A DNA stretch of 20,459 nt from Chara braunii (GCA_003427395.1 BFEA01000125.1:1203317-1223775), one strand, 5' to 3'; positions 1 to 9,662 are shown, counted from the first letter of the stretch. The notes: generated by a model not told the origin, from the sequence alone. Made by a program: numbers and translations.

Positions 1-70
1 AATTTGAATTAAAAATCCAATACAGAAAATAACCACTATGATAAAAATAAGAAAAAATAAAAAGAGAATT

Positions 71-385
71 AAAATGAGTGAGTGTGCCAGCACCTTTTCG
101 ACACCGCCATCTTTGCCGATTTTTAATTATTTTTGGGCATTGACAAATGCCCTGAAAATTTACAGATATGTATTTTACATAATAAATAACTCATTAAAAA
201 GTTTTTAAAAAATAATAAAATTTTTGTGGCCCCAAAATAAAGTGAAAACAAAAAGTTAAAAGTGAAAAAAATAAAATAGTGAGTGGGCGAGCACGTTTTG
301 ACACCCCCATCTTTGACGATTTTTAATGTTTTTTTGGCTTAGCAGAATGGCTTCAAAATTATAGGTGTATAGTTTGCATCATAGT
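71..385. repeat. 201-bp direct repeat, two diverged copies, AT-rich
   Basis: Two copies of one sequence lie head to tail with an offset of about 201 bp. Copy 1 runs about 71-190 and copy 2 about 272-385. Both carry TGAGTG followed by a GC-containing stretch (GAGCAC-like), then GACACC-CCATCTTTG-CGATTTTTAAT, then an AT-rich tail with similar spacing (TTTACATAATAAAT versus TTTGCATCATAGTTA). The copies differ at many positions, so the duplication is old. The spacer is nearly pure A/T. No coding signal is seen. It may be part of a longer satellite or element continuing left of the window. Confidence 0.75.
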
Positions 386-1280
386 TACGACATTCTCTCC
401 GACGCTTGTGCAACTCACTCTCGACTGGTGAGGTCATAGACTCACACGACAGGCCCCCGTCGAACGCTCCTATAACCCCTCAAGACGTCAACATGCCTAT
501 GAAAGAACCACCCTCTGGCGTATCTCTCCCTACCCTCATGTCGAGAAGGAGGATAGTCCATCGTACCATCATCGCTGGCCTGCCATCTCCGCCGCGACCT
601 GGACACGAACTGACCAACTCATGTGTCTCAGGGTGGACCAAAGTCACAAGCGAACGAAGTGGCGGTGTCTTGCTCGTGCATCCTCACTCCTATCCATGTC
701 TCTACTCGACCCACCTCAGGCATGGTCTCTCTTCCCGGTCTGTGCTGTGAATCAATCCCCCCAGCTATCCATCATAATCAACTAGCCTATCTAGTCCCGC
801 CCAACTCCTTACAGATCCGGGGCGCTTCTCCCCTCCCCTTTAATCCCTTCAGTTCATCCTCTGCTCACAATTTTCTCTGTTAAAGACAAATCAGGGTAGA
901 CTGACCAAAAGGTACGGAAAGATCAGAACCATCTCTCTCAATCACAAGGGGAAAGCAAGAACAGAATGCATGAAATCACGAGAATGCAAATCTGACGAAT
1001 CATGAAAATGCAGAATTCCAATGAAAAATGTTATGAAGTTCAAAAACTTTTGATCTTGAATTCGTGATAACAAGGTGCCGCTTAGCTTTGCCCTTCACTA
1101 ATCAAATCCCACTCGGGAATGTTGATCACAGGTCGGTCGTCCGTCGTCCTCTCACTCGTGCTCACACCGCACCTACACGTACCAAGAAATGTCTGGCATG
1201 AGTGTCAAGAGAAATAGAACTCGTGCTCCATCTCCTCGCCTCTGCAGTTACAGGCGGACCGAAGTCCCAAGAGGCAGCCT
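386..1280. other. Unassigned non-coding stretch, no gene recognised
   Basis: Moderately GC-rich sequence with a few open frames shorter than about 115 codons. The longest (406-750) opens only from a non-ATG codon and shows no domain, low-complexity pattern or family motif that I recognise. If the minus-strand PBS at 1281-1298 is real, this segment would be the 5' part of the internal domain of a second LTR element read leftwards. I see no gag-like zinc knuckle or protease motif to support that. Confidence 0.4.
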
Positions 1281-1298
1281 TCCCCGACAACGGCGCCA
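1281..1298 (-). other. Possible tRNA-Asp primer-binding site of a second, minus-strand LTR element
   Basis: The minus strand reads TGGCGCCGTTGTCGGGGA. This differs at one position from the perfect plant tRNA-Asp complement found in the large element at 7543-7560, and the difference (T for C) would still allow G·T wobble pairing with the tRNA. On the plus strand the sequence just to the right, after one C, is TGTCGACC. Read on the minus strand this gives an LTR end in ..GACA, so an LTR could extend right from about 1300. No second LTR copy is inside the window, so the element cannot be confirmed. An 18-nt match with one mismatch is unlikely by chance, but it could be an orphan fragment. Confidence 0.4.
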
Positions 1299-1789
1299 CT
1301 GTCGACCGGTAGAAGGACTCTGCCGGCACTCCGACCAAACCCTATACCTCGCGCCACGTCTGTCACCCACGGGAGGGTAGGTCGGGGCTCCTGTAACCTG
1401 CACAAACCACCACTGAGTCAGAGATGAAAATCAGGTGTGAACTGGACGACTTGCGGAAATGCCGAAATAACGAGAATATTGTTTATTTAGTCAGTCAATA
1501 AGGTCCAGTGCAGACGTGGTACACCCTATTCCAGGACAACTTCTCTCACGCCAGTTCAGGAGTGTTGTTTGTGTTGTGACCGAATCATGTCGAGATTCTT
1601 CGCTGGTTCCCGCGATCAACGAGTCGTCGTTGACACCTCTCCGTCAGTCCCAGTGTTACTAGAGTAGTCCGAGCCCGAAGTGGCTTCGCGGGCCCATCGA
1701 GGCCCGATTCTTTATCTGAGTTTGGGCTCCGTCTTCAGGCCTGTTGAAAGGATGATGCCACGACACTCTCGGCTGCGTGATCTGTCCCT
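1299..1789. other. Unassigned non-coding stretch (candidate minus-strand LTR)
   Basis: No long open frame and no recognised motif. It lies between the possible minus-strand PBS and the pentamer minisatellite, so part of it could be the LTR of a left-pointing element. The only support is the PBS itself. Confidence 0.3.
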
Positions 1790-2410
1790 GTCCTTGACCC
1801 TGGTGTTGTCTGATCTGACCTGGTCTGATCTGTCTCGGTCTGGTCTGGTCCAAACTGGTCCTTTCTGTTTCGATCTGATATGTCCTGTCACATTCTGGTT
1901 TGGTCTGAACTGGCCTGACATGCTCTGGTTCCGGTCTGATCTGGTCCGATCTGGTCACTTGATCAGATCTGGTTCGGATCTGGTCCGATCTGGTCGGGTC
2001 TTGACCAGATCTGGTCTCGATCTGGTCTGATCTGTCCTGATCAGATTTGTTCCTGATCTGGTCTGGTCTGATCTGATCTGACCGGATCTGGTGTTGGTCT
2101 GGTTCGATCAGATCAGGTCTCGATCTGGTCTGGTTTCATCTGGCCTCGTACGAGTCCGATCCTGTCTCGTCCGAGTCTGGTCTGAGTCTGGTCTCGTCCG
2201 GTTCAGTCCGGTTCGAACGGGTCTGGCCCGGTTCTAGTTTGGTCCGTGTCCAGTCCGGTTTGGTCCTGTCCCGGTCCAGCCTGGTCTGAAGTGATATGCT
2301 CTTGTCCCAGTCTTATCTGAATTGGTTTCTCTCGGTTTGATCCTCTTCGGTCTGATCTGATTTGGTTTTCTCCCGATTTGATCCGGTACAGTCTGGTCTC
2401 CCAAGTCCCT
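1790..2410. repeat. Degenerate 5/10-bp minisatellite (TCTGATCTGG-type)
   Basis: About 600 bp is built from variants of a five-base unit, mainly TGGTC, TGATC, CGGTC and TCGTC, often paired as a ten-base TCTGATCTGG. The motif keeps a rough five-base register but is heavily substituted and broken by short indels. It is most regular at about 1940-2110 and decays to the right. Because five is not a multiple of three and the units are degenerate, the open frames through it on both strands are read-through and not genes. GATC sites are very frequent. Just after it (about 2410-2510) a related short motif with GTCGAACTGCA recurs. Confidence 0.8.
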
Positions 2411-2626
2411 TCGCAGAGTCAGACTGCAGTCAAGCTCCAATTGAGTCGAACTGCACTCGAGCTCAACACGAAGTCGAACTGCAATCAACTGCGTCAAGTT
2501 CAGCAGGGATTCTTCTTTGCGCGACCGTCCGCGCGACTGGCATTGCAAGCTCCTGCAACCAAGAAGCATCTTTCACATGAAACCGGATAGTCGCGATCTT
2601 GAACCAAATGCAGATCCGCAACACAG
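2411..2626. other. Left flank of the large retrotransposon
   Basis: Short non-coding stretch between the minisatellite and the 5' LTR. It contains two GTCGAACTGCA-type repeats near 2446 and 2473. It ends ..CGCAACACAG at 2626, directly before the LTR start TGTC. The last five bases, CACAG, are the expected left target-site duplication but have no exact partner after the 3' LTR. Confidence 0.55.
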
Positions 2627-3619
2627 TGTCGGGCAACCAAAGGTCAGTCGGTCACCCTAATATCGGCAGATTGACCCTTAGAAAAGTTGTCTGAGAGGGA
2701 ATCGGTCGGGACTTTTGTCCGACCGGTTGGGAAAAATTAGGGCTACCTCGGGCACCCCTCAAATTAGATATGACGATCGCTGAGACTAACCCTCAAAATT
2801 ACTGAGGGAAACTGCCGTCTCTAACGCGCTGGTGCCTACCTATTTCCGCTCGCTCACCGAAGTTGCGGGCCGCGAGACGGTGATTTGAGAGTAGGTCTTG
2901 GCAAAGTCTATTTACATAGAGCAATTGGCGTAGGAATAGAGCCTCAAAATTTAATTATTTTTAATGTTAAAATTAAAAATGGCAAAAAGAAGTAAAAACA
3001 GTAGGAGGAAAGAGGAAAACAGAATATTCCTAAATTTCTTTATTTTCCACGGCATTTAACTCTGGGGAAGACACCTTCGTTATTTAACGTTTCCGACAAT
3101 GAAATCAAAAACAAATGAAAGGATTAAAAATGGTAAAAGAGAAAAGAAACAAAAATATTTCGGCTATTTATGTGAGATCCCTCGGAATTTATTTTTGGTA
3201 AGATTACGTTTATTTATATTATTCCAGACAATAGAATTAAGAAAGGGGAAAAATAAATAAAGATGATAAGGAGGAGGGGAACTAATGATTATTAGTCGTA
3301 TGGACTAATTTCGCTTGGATTATCCGCCATCGGCTCCAACCCCCAGATTGAACGTTTTCTCTGCATTCTACCAATTTTCACTATTCCCCGATGATCGAGA
3401 TTTTCTGTGTCGCCTTCCTGATTTACCTGATTACAAACTTTACTGAGACGGAGTGTTCCGAGGATGGGGGTCACTGGCCGGCGTGGGTTGGTGCTACTTT
3501 GGACCGACAGTATGACTTTGTATTTGGTACGGACACGTGGTTCGCAGAGGTTCGGTATTGGTGTGGAGTTGTTGTATCCGACGGGGCGTGCTTCTGGTTC
3601 AGCATGAGCCCGATACCAG

Positions 3620-3905
3620 CGTACTTCAGGTTCGGACACATCAGCGAGATTTATTATCAGGTTCGAAACCACCACAGCGAGTTATTTCAGGTTTGGGGAC
3701 ACTATGGTGATCTACCTTCTGACGACAACGGGAGTTGCTTCAAGTTCGCCAGCCTCATATTTCAGGTTCAGCACCATCATGACACTTTATTTCAAGTTCA
3801 GAACCGCTGCGGTGATTTATTTTCGGGACCGGGATTTCCACGGCGATTTATTTCATGTTCGGACCCTTGGCGGTAAATTATTTCAGGCTCGGAACTGTCG
3901 CTACA
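3620..3905 (+). repeat. 30-bp tandem minisatellite inside the 5' LTR
   Basis: The phrase TTATTTCAGGTTCGGAAC followed by a CAC/GGCG-rich tail recurs with the TTCA anchor near 3625, 3656, 3686, 3717, 3739, 3761, 3791, 3821, 3852 and 3882. Most spacings are 30 or 31 bp and two are 22 bp. Because 30 is divisible by three, one frame reads as a ten-residue repeat with L-F-Q-V-x-N-H-H at its core. The frame ends at 3876, inside the array. The matching frame in the other LTR has a stop at 10858-10860, so I treat this as non-coding. Confidence 0.75.
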
Positions 3906-5434
3906 TGGCTGCAAGGTTCGGCGTTGACATGGTGCAGCAGCCTAGCTCTAGTTTTCAGGATCGGGACAGGCTCGGCCATGATGTGACGCGGGATATTCAA
4001 GTGGATGTGGTATGGTATTTACATTGGTTCGGTCCGATACTCTGACTCAGGACAGGTTCGGCGCCTGCATATTATGAATCACTGCGGTTCGAGTTGGTTG
4101 TCACAAGATCGTCATCGGTACAGCAATGGTGCAGGTTGTACTAATTCAGGCTTATATGTTCCAGGTGCGGCGCCGATATGTTAGCAGGTGCAGTGTGTTG
4201 CAGTGCACACTGCTAATTTGGACTGTGGCCTTGGTGTATGTGCCAGCTCGTGGGTACCACTAGTTCAGCTGTGGGTATTGCTGGGTGTCCATGGACAGCA
4301 CGGTACCCTCACTGTTGCAGGCCTGCAGGCCTGGTTTTTCGGGACTTGGCCAGGGTCCGCAGTCTGCTAGAAGTCAGGATCAATGGGGCTGAGACCTACG
4401 GGGACCGGTGCTCCGCTCGAGGTCCCAGACTGTCCTGCTAACGGAACATAGAGGAGACCAGCGAGGAGGGCAGACAGTGTGTGCAAGGTGTACGCAGCCC
4501 ACTTCGTGAATCAGGGCAGCGGAGGTCAACGCGCTGGGAACTACAACCCGTTTCAGTGACGGGGGGGACAGTGACCCAGGCGTTCTCAGCCCACCTGCTC
4601 GCTCTCGCACACGGCCTGATTGGGACTCAGGCGGTGGAAGCTTGGAGATGGGGAGTGTGGATCCGAGCAGGCACTGGTGAGAGTGCACCCGGCGCACGGA
4701 GTCCACGCTACGCTTTGGTCAGGGTATCGTCAGCCCGGTTGAGGGCTCAGACTATAGGAGACTGGGTATGGAAGGTGCACTCAAACAAGGGGGGGAGATG
4801 GTGAGTGACTGTGCAGTGAGGGAGAGAATGAGTGAAAGAGAGAGAAAAAGTGTGCAGCGATGGAGAGAGAGAGAGTACGAATGCTGGACCACTTGAACGC
4901 ACTACGACTGCAGCGAGAGGACGAATGCAACGCTATCTCCAGACCACATCTGCAGCGAGAGAATGCAGGGGAGCACGCACAAGGATGACTGAGCATGCAT
5001 CAGAACCGAATCAGCGTACGGCTTATCCAACCAGTGCATGAAGGGGGACTTTCTCCTCTATCCAATCAACGCAATGAAGGGCTAATCGAGGGCGCACGGA
5101 CTGAGTCGTCAGGCTGCATGAGACGACACACGGGGCAGGGCATACGGTGGAGCAGCGTGTACAGATATGGAAAATAAATGAATAAATGAACAAAAGTCCG
5201 TAGCAGCGACCAAGGGGAACAGCTATGGCGAACTGCCATGTGAGAGACAGAGTAAGTGAAGAGCACAGGAAAGTAAGAGAAGGGCTGAATTTTTTACTTT
5301 TATTGATCCATGCTTCCTAAACTCGTACGCGCCCAGGTACATTCAGATTCGAACCAGCAAGATAGTTCGATGACCCAATCATGATTGCTGTCGGGGCGAT
5401 CACTCACTCTCGTAGGTGAAAGGTCCAATTATTC

Positions 5435-5940
5435 CCGCTGTCGACCGGATCAGTCTTACCAGAGGAAAGACCAATTAATTATCGTTGCTAGCGGTATCAA
5501 CCAATCTGCCTGAAGCGTAAACTAGTTATTCATGCTGCTACCGGTATCATCCAGTCTTAATAGCTGGAAAAAACCAATCACTATCACTGCTAGCGGCTCA
5601 TTCCAGTTTTGCTGATGGGAAGACCAATCATGTTCTCCGCTAGCTGAATCATTTAGTCATACTGATGCGAAAACTAATCATCCTCGTTTTTTTTTCCGCT
5701 GTTGGTGAGATCAGACACTCGTGCATATGAGAGAAGCAAATGTACCCGTTGTTGGCATGAATAGCTACTCACGAACGGGATGTGCCCGCTGTTGAAATGG
5801 CCAGTCACTGATACGGATGAGACACGCAATCATCTCTGCTAAGGGTGGGGATCAACCACTATGGCAGGGAAGATCATTTGCCATTTCCGCTGTTGATGGG
5901 GGCAGTCTCCCTCTTTCGCGAAACAACCAGCAGTAATAGA
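5435..5940 (+). repeat. 50-bp tandem array inside the 5' LTR
   Basis: Units start with CCGCTG or CTGCTAGCGG, continue with ATCAACCAGTC and end with a GACCAATCA-type segment. Unit starts fall near 5436, 5483, 5535, 5587, 5637, 5696, 5746, 5786, 5835 and 5887. Spacings are mostly 47-52 bp, with one of 40 and one of 59 where a T9 run expands the unit. Units differ strongly from one another, while each matches the equivalent unit in the 3' LTR closely. The array therefore formed long before this insertion. Function unknown. Confidence 0.72.
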
Positions 5941-6641
5941 GGGTATACAAGTTTATGATTAGCCGTTGCTTGATTGGCTGATGCACCCTGCGTGAAGGAC
6001 GTTAATTGAATCGCATCTCTCTGCTCTGTCGGCATTTGATTGATTGGTACCCTCGCTGAAAAGTGCACTTGATGGCTTTATTCTTTTCCGAAATATTCCT
6101 GATTATCTTCATTTATGAAAGGGGGCAACATCTTAAGTGACCTCGGGCATGTGTGTGTGTGTGTGTGTCTGTGTGAGTGGATGAGACAGCAAGGTTGATG
6201 GGGAGAGAGACTTTGAGCGCTCAGGCACGGGAGCAGTGAGCCCAATCAAGTACAAAGAAAGTGCGCTGAGTGAGGGACAACAAGTGCACCTCTTGAGGGA
6301 GAGGGAATGAACTGTGTGTAAGAGATAGAGTGAGTGAGAGAGTAGCTTTCTTGTTTTTTAATTACATGCACCTGGCTCGAGATACCCCCAAGTACACTCA
6401 AGAATGGGCCAGGGAACGAGATTGCAGGGCGTAACGAGCGGAGCCAACGGAGAGGTAAGTGGTGAAGCGAGAGAAACAGTTAATGAGAAAGGGATGGGGA
6501 GTGTGCATGAGTGTGTGTGAGGAACGTGGAGGAAGATAGGTAGTGGGCACCCTAAGAGAGTGTGCAGATTGACAGAGAGAGAGAGAGGTAAGACAAAATA
6601 GTGATATGAGTGGGCTTCTCTTGCCTGATATTATTGTTATT

Positions 6642-6650
6642 TATAAAATA
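6642..6650 (+). promoter_or_regulatory. Candidate LTR TATA box (5' LTR)
   Basis: TATAAAATA lies in an AT-rich island (about 6628-6680) within otherwise GA/GC-rich LTR sequence. It is about 4.0 kb from the LTR start and 0.9 kb from its end. If used, U3 would be about 4 kb and R plus U5 under 0.9 kb. The same island is kept in the 3' LTR at 13772-13780 with a changed last base. This is motif evidence only; transcription start is not visible. Confidence 0.35.
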
Positions 6651-7542
6651 ATAATAACAATTATTATTTCCCGTTTATTTTCATTCACCCCCGTTCATAG
6701 GCACATGCTGACTGCAGATGAGCCAAGCTTGAGAACTGGCGGGGGAGAGCGAGAGTCAGCAGCACGCGCTCCATTCAGAGAGAGCAAAGAGTGAGAGTCC
6801 GTGCAAAAGTGTGTGACCGCAGGGATGGGACAGCATGTGCGTGAGATTGTGCGCTCAGCGAGAGAGAAGGACTGCAATGACTAACAGAGAGTAAGAGAGG
6901 AAGTAATTAAGAAGGCTGATCTGCAGTCTTTTGAACAAATATCACGCATCTGGCCCTGGTAAGAGCCTGAGTGCATTCGGACTTAGCGTCCTTGTTTCAA
7001 TTGGGTCCAGGAGCTCCTTCCCAGATGATCCATCCCGTTCGCTGATTGTTATTTCTTCGCTGCTTCGGTCGAGCACAGTGTGGGAAGGGCTAGCATCCAA
7101 TCTTATGGCTTGCGAGTTGCCGGACACGAAAACGACTCAGACTTGAAGCCAGAAATCTCCCCTTGAAACGGGCTCTAAAGTTGGGCTGCCTTCATGAGCA
7201 TGAGAAAGAGTAATATCAATTGTAATTAAAATTTCGTCATTTTTATTGTCTTTATCTTGCTTGCTTGGTTTAAAATGAAAATAGCCGCTGCAAAGATTAT
7301 AGCCTAGATGCAAGAATCGATAAATGCTAGAATGAACTCTGGAATACTTTCTGGTCATTTGGGAAGTGAAATACGTTAACCGAGATCAGTCTTCAAAAGG
7401 GAGTGTAACAGGCGATCAAAACGTATCATAGCACCCTGCTGCTCGTTGAGGACCTCGGATGCGGGCGCAGCGAGTGACAGGTGTTGTGGCCCCTGGCTTC
7501 AGAGAACAGTAGGGGGCCCCTCCCCGGATTTCCTCACAACAT

Positions 7543-7560
7543 TGGCGCCGTTGCCGGGGA
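7543..7560 (+). other. Primer-binding site for tRNA-Asp
   Basis: TGGCGCCGTTGCCGGGGA is the exact complement of the last 18 nt (15 nt plus CCA) of green-plant tRNA-Asp, whose 3' end is TCCCCGGCAACGGCG-CCA. It starts 4 nt after the 5' LTR end. It sets the element's orientation as plus strand, marks the start of minus-strand DNA synthesis, and supports a streptophyte host. Confidence 0.93.
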
Positions 7561-7710
7561 GGGGATTGCACCCCCAAGGCCGCGGCCTTCCCTAATCAAC
7601 GGGGGTGCGCGGGCTGATTAGCTGATCGCTAATTAGCCCGATTAGATCGATTTTCCTTGATTAGCTCGAATTTTGATAATTTCTTTTATTTATTTAATCT
7701 GTTTTTATTT

Positions 7711-8075
7711 GATAACTCCCGAACCGCGCGTTATCGCGCGAACTACACCGGGAACAAAGTTCGTCTTCTCGTCGAGGCGAACGTTTTAAGACGTTTTTTG
7801 AGAAGTTCTAACGACTAAAAAAAGAGATGGATTTTTTGTATTTTCTAATTAAAAATCCCAAAAATCACGAGTTTAAATTTCTAATTCGTTTTTTCTAATT
7901 CGTTTTTGATAACTCCCGAGCCGCGCGCTTTCGCGCGAGGCGCACGTGGAGCAAAGTTCGACCTCTCGTCGAGGCGAACGTTTTGAGACATTTTTTGAAA
8001 AGTTTTAACGACTAGAAAAAGATATATGAAATTTTTATTTTTTTTTTAATTAAAATTTCAAAAATCATGGGTTTC
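7711..8075 (+). repeat. Two 197-bp tandem units with a conserved CGCGCG hairpin
   Basis: GATAACTCCCGA starts both units (7711 and 7908). Each runs through CCGCGCG-4 nt-CGCGCG, then a CAAAGTTCG segment, CTCGTCGAGGCGAACG, a T-rich GACGTTTTTTGA stretch, and ends in TAATTAAAA and AAAATCA. The hairpin arms (7725-7730 with 7735-7740; 7922-7927 with 7932-7937) are identical while the loop changed from TTAT to CTTT. CTCGTCGAG is itself an inverted repeat in both units. More diverged units may follow to about 8770. Confidence 0.75.
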
Positions 8076-9351
8076 CTTTTATTTTTATTGCGAAGAAAAG
8101 AAGCGGAATTAGGAAACCCCGCCCATACCAAAGTTGGTCCTTGTATTTTTCCTGACGACACGAGACCTTAATCGGGAAAAACGGACCTCGTTTGAGTAAA
8201 TGGTGGGGTCCGACAGAAAAGAAAAGAAAAGGAAATAAGGGGAAAAATTGGATTTCTTTATATTTTTTTTTCAAATAAAAAAGAAAGAAATAAAGAAAAG
8301 TAATCCGATAAGTTTTGACTCTGAACCTAGAAGAACCTGGGAAAATGTTTCTGACATCTATCGGGGCTTTGCGGCGTGCGTGCGGTCGCGCGCAAAACGG
8401 AAACCCTAACGATTTGAAACCCTAGCGGATTATAATTGGCTAAGCATAGTCTTAAGTTTATTTTATTTTTTTACTCGTGAACCGAGTAATTTTAGCCGAT
8501 AGATATCGGTACCAAAGTTGTGCGGTTCTTCTATCTGAAATTCTTGGGATCAACCGCGGACGAAACCGTCGGTGGAAAATTCGGTTTTAGAATTTAATTA
8601 AAATTTTAATATTTAATTTGTTAATTAAGAATTATTGTTTTTGTAATTGCTCAAAATCCGAGCGGTATTCGGTGGCGCGCACCGGGCGTAATTTTGTTCG
8701 GAAGATCCTTTTTAAAATTTTGAGACCTTCCGCGCGCAAAACTGATATACCAAACTCTCAGAAAAGAATAAAATATATCAAATAATTTATAAATTTAAAT
8801 AGAAAATTCTCTTAAATCCTTGAAAATATCAAATTAAATACTAAAAATTAAAAATAAAATAAATTTAAGTGCGTTTTATATTTCTGGTCGAATGATAAAT
8901 CATATTATTTGACAACGCAAAGATTGGAGGAAACTTGAAATTTTCCTCTAATAAAGCACATGCCTATTATTCAAACATTTTTTTAAAAAGGCATGTGGGT
9001 TCTATTTAATCCGGGATTTCGGAACTCCTTCCCTCTTAGGTCCGCCTAGACTTTGTTTAGCACTCTCCGACTGAGGGGATTAGTGCGGCTTCGGCCCCTC
9101 TCTGAACCGCAAGGACTCGGTCGACCCATGTCAAGAGATCGATCGCCCGGTTAGGCCACCTTGGTCCTCTTTCCTAGTACCTATTACACTTCACTCTACT
9201 AATGTCGCTTGAGTTTTCTCTCACTTGGCTATTTTTGACTATTATGAATCTTTCTTCTCACGTACGGTAGTCAACGGTTAGAGGTGTTTCCCCATCCCGC
9301 CCGCCCTTCTCACTAAGAAGTTTTGCATATTGCAGGGTGCTGCTGATCAGG

Positions 9352-9662
9352 GGTGCGGCCCTCCCGCCCACCTCTTCTCTTGAGCTCTGCTAACCAGGGT
9401 TAAATGCGCCCCCGGATAACTGAAAATGGGTCCAGGCTGTCGCCTGGACGCTCAATTTAAGCCATCAGAGGTGCCCTCCCACCCATCTCTTCTCTTGGGC
9501 TCTTCTCATCAGGGTTTGCGGCGTTCCCTGACAACTTAAAATGGGTTCGAGCTGTCGCTCGGAAGCTCAATTCAAGCCAGTCCAACGCCTCGACAGAAAA
9601 CCCTAGCGCTCTTATTAGGACATGATGGACTGTTCACAAATGGGTCCGGGCTATCGCCCGAA
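9352..9662 (+). repeat. Tandem units of about 110 bp carrying three covarying hairpins
   Basis: Two units (about 9352-9467 and 9468-9580) share CCCACC-TCTTCTCTTG, CAGGGTT, AAAATGGGT and a final GCTCAATT-AAGCCA. A third, shortened unit keeps AAATGGGTCC (from 9638). Directly after ATGGG each has a hairpin: 9431-9437 with 9442-9448 (7 bp, loop TGTC); 9546-9552 with 9557-9563 (7 bp including one G·T, loop TGTC); 9645-9651 with 9656-9662 (five inner pairs, one mismatch, outer pair kept, loop TATC). Two stem positions change on both sides so that pairing is preserved. The location just before the 3' LTR suggests a cis-acting RNA signal. That role is inference. Confidence 0.72.

Larger units (their letters stand above)
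2627..7538 (+). repeat. 5' long terminal repeat (about 4.9 kb)
   Basis: Aligns along its whole length with 9710-14675. It starts TGTCGGGCAACC and ends CCTCACA before the spacer ACAT and the PBS; the last boundary is uncertain by about 3-5 nt. In order it holds an AT-rich segment, a 30-bp tandem array (about 3620-3905), a GA-rich stretch (about 4800-4940), a 50-bp tandem array (about 5435-5940), a (GT)9 run at 6151-6168, further GA-rich DNA, a TATA-like box at 6642 and a terminal segment rich in GGGGCCCC. Compared with the 3' copy it lacks 34 bp at 4980/4981 and has shorter T and GA runs but a longer GT run. In 4380-4706 I count 13 substitutions in 327 bp, ten of them transitions. No gene is seen. 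Confidence 0.9.

Noticed and set aside
406-750. 114-codon open frame on the left
   Set aside because: It opens from a non-ATG codon, has no recognised family features, and overlaps another open frame of equal quality.
1800-2300. Open frames on both strands through the pentamer array
   Set aside because: They follow from the lack of stop codons in TGGTC/CGGTC-type units. The degenerate five-base period with indels cannot encode a stable repeat protein.
3620-3905. Regular 30-bp repeats that resemble a CRISPR array
   Set aside because: Units are contiguous and degenerate with no unique spacers. The context is a plant LTR, and there are no cas genes.
4380-4706. Minus-strand 108-codon open frame kept in both LTRs (also 11475-11801)
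   Set aside because: The two copies differ by 13 bases and 8 residues, so most changes alter the protein. That is the pattern of neutral drift. No domain or signal is recognisable.
8401-8425. AAACCCTAA-like motifs as telomeric repeat
   Set aside because: Only two or three isolated motifs without tandem order. They fit plant telo-box sequences or chance.
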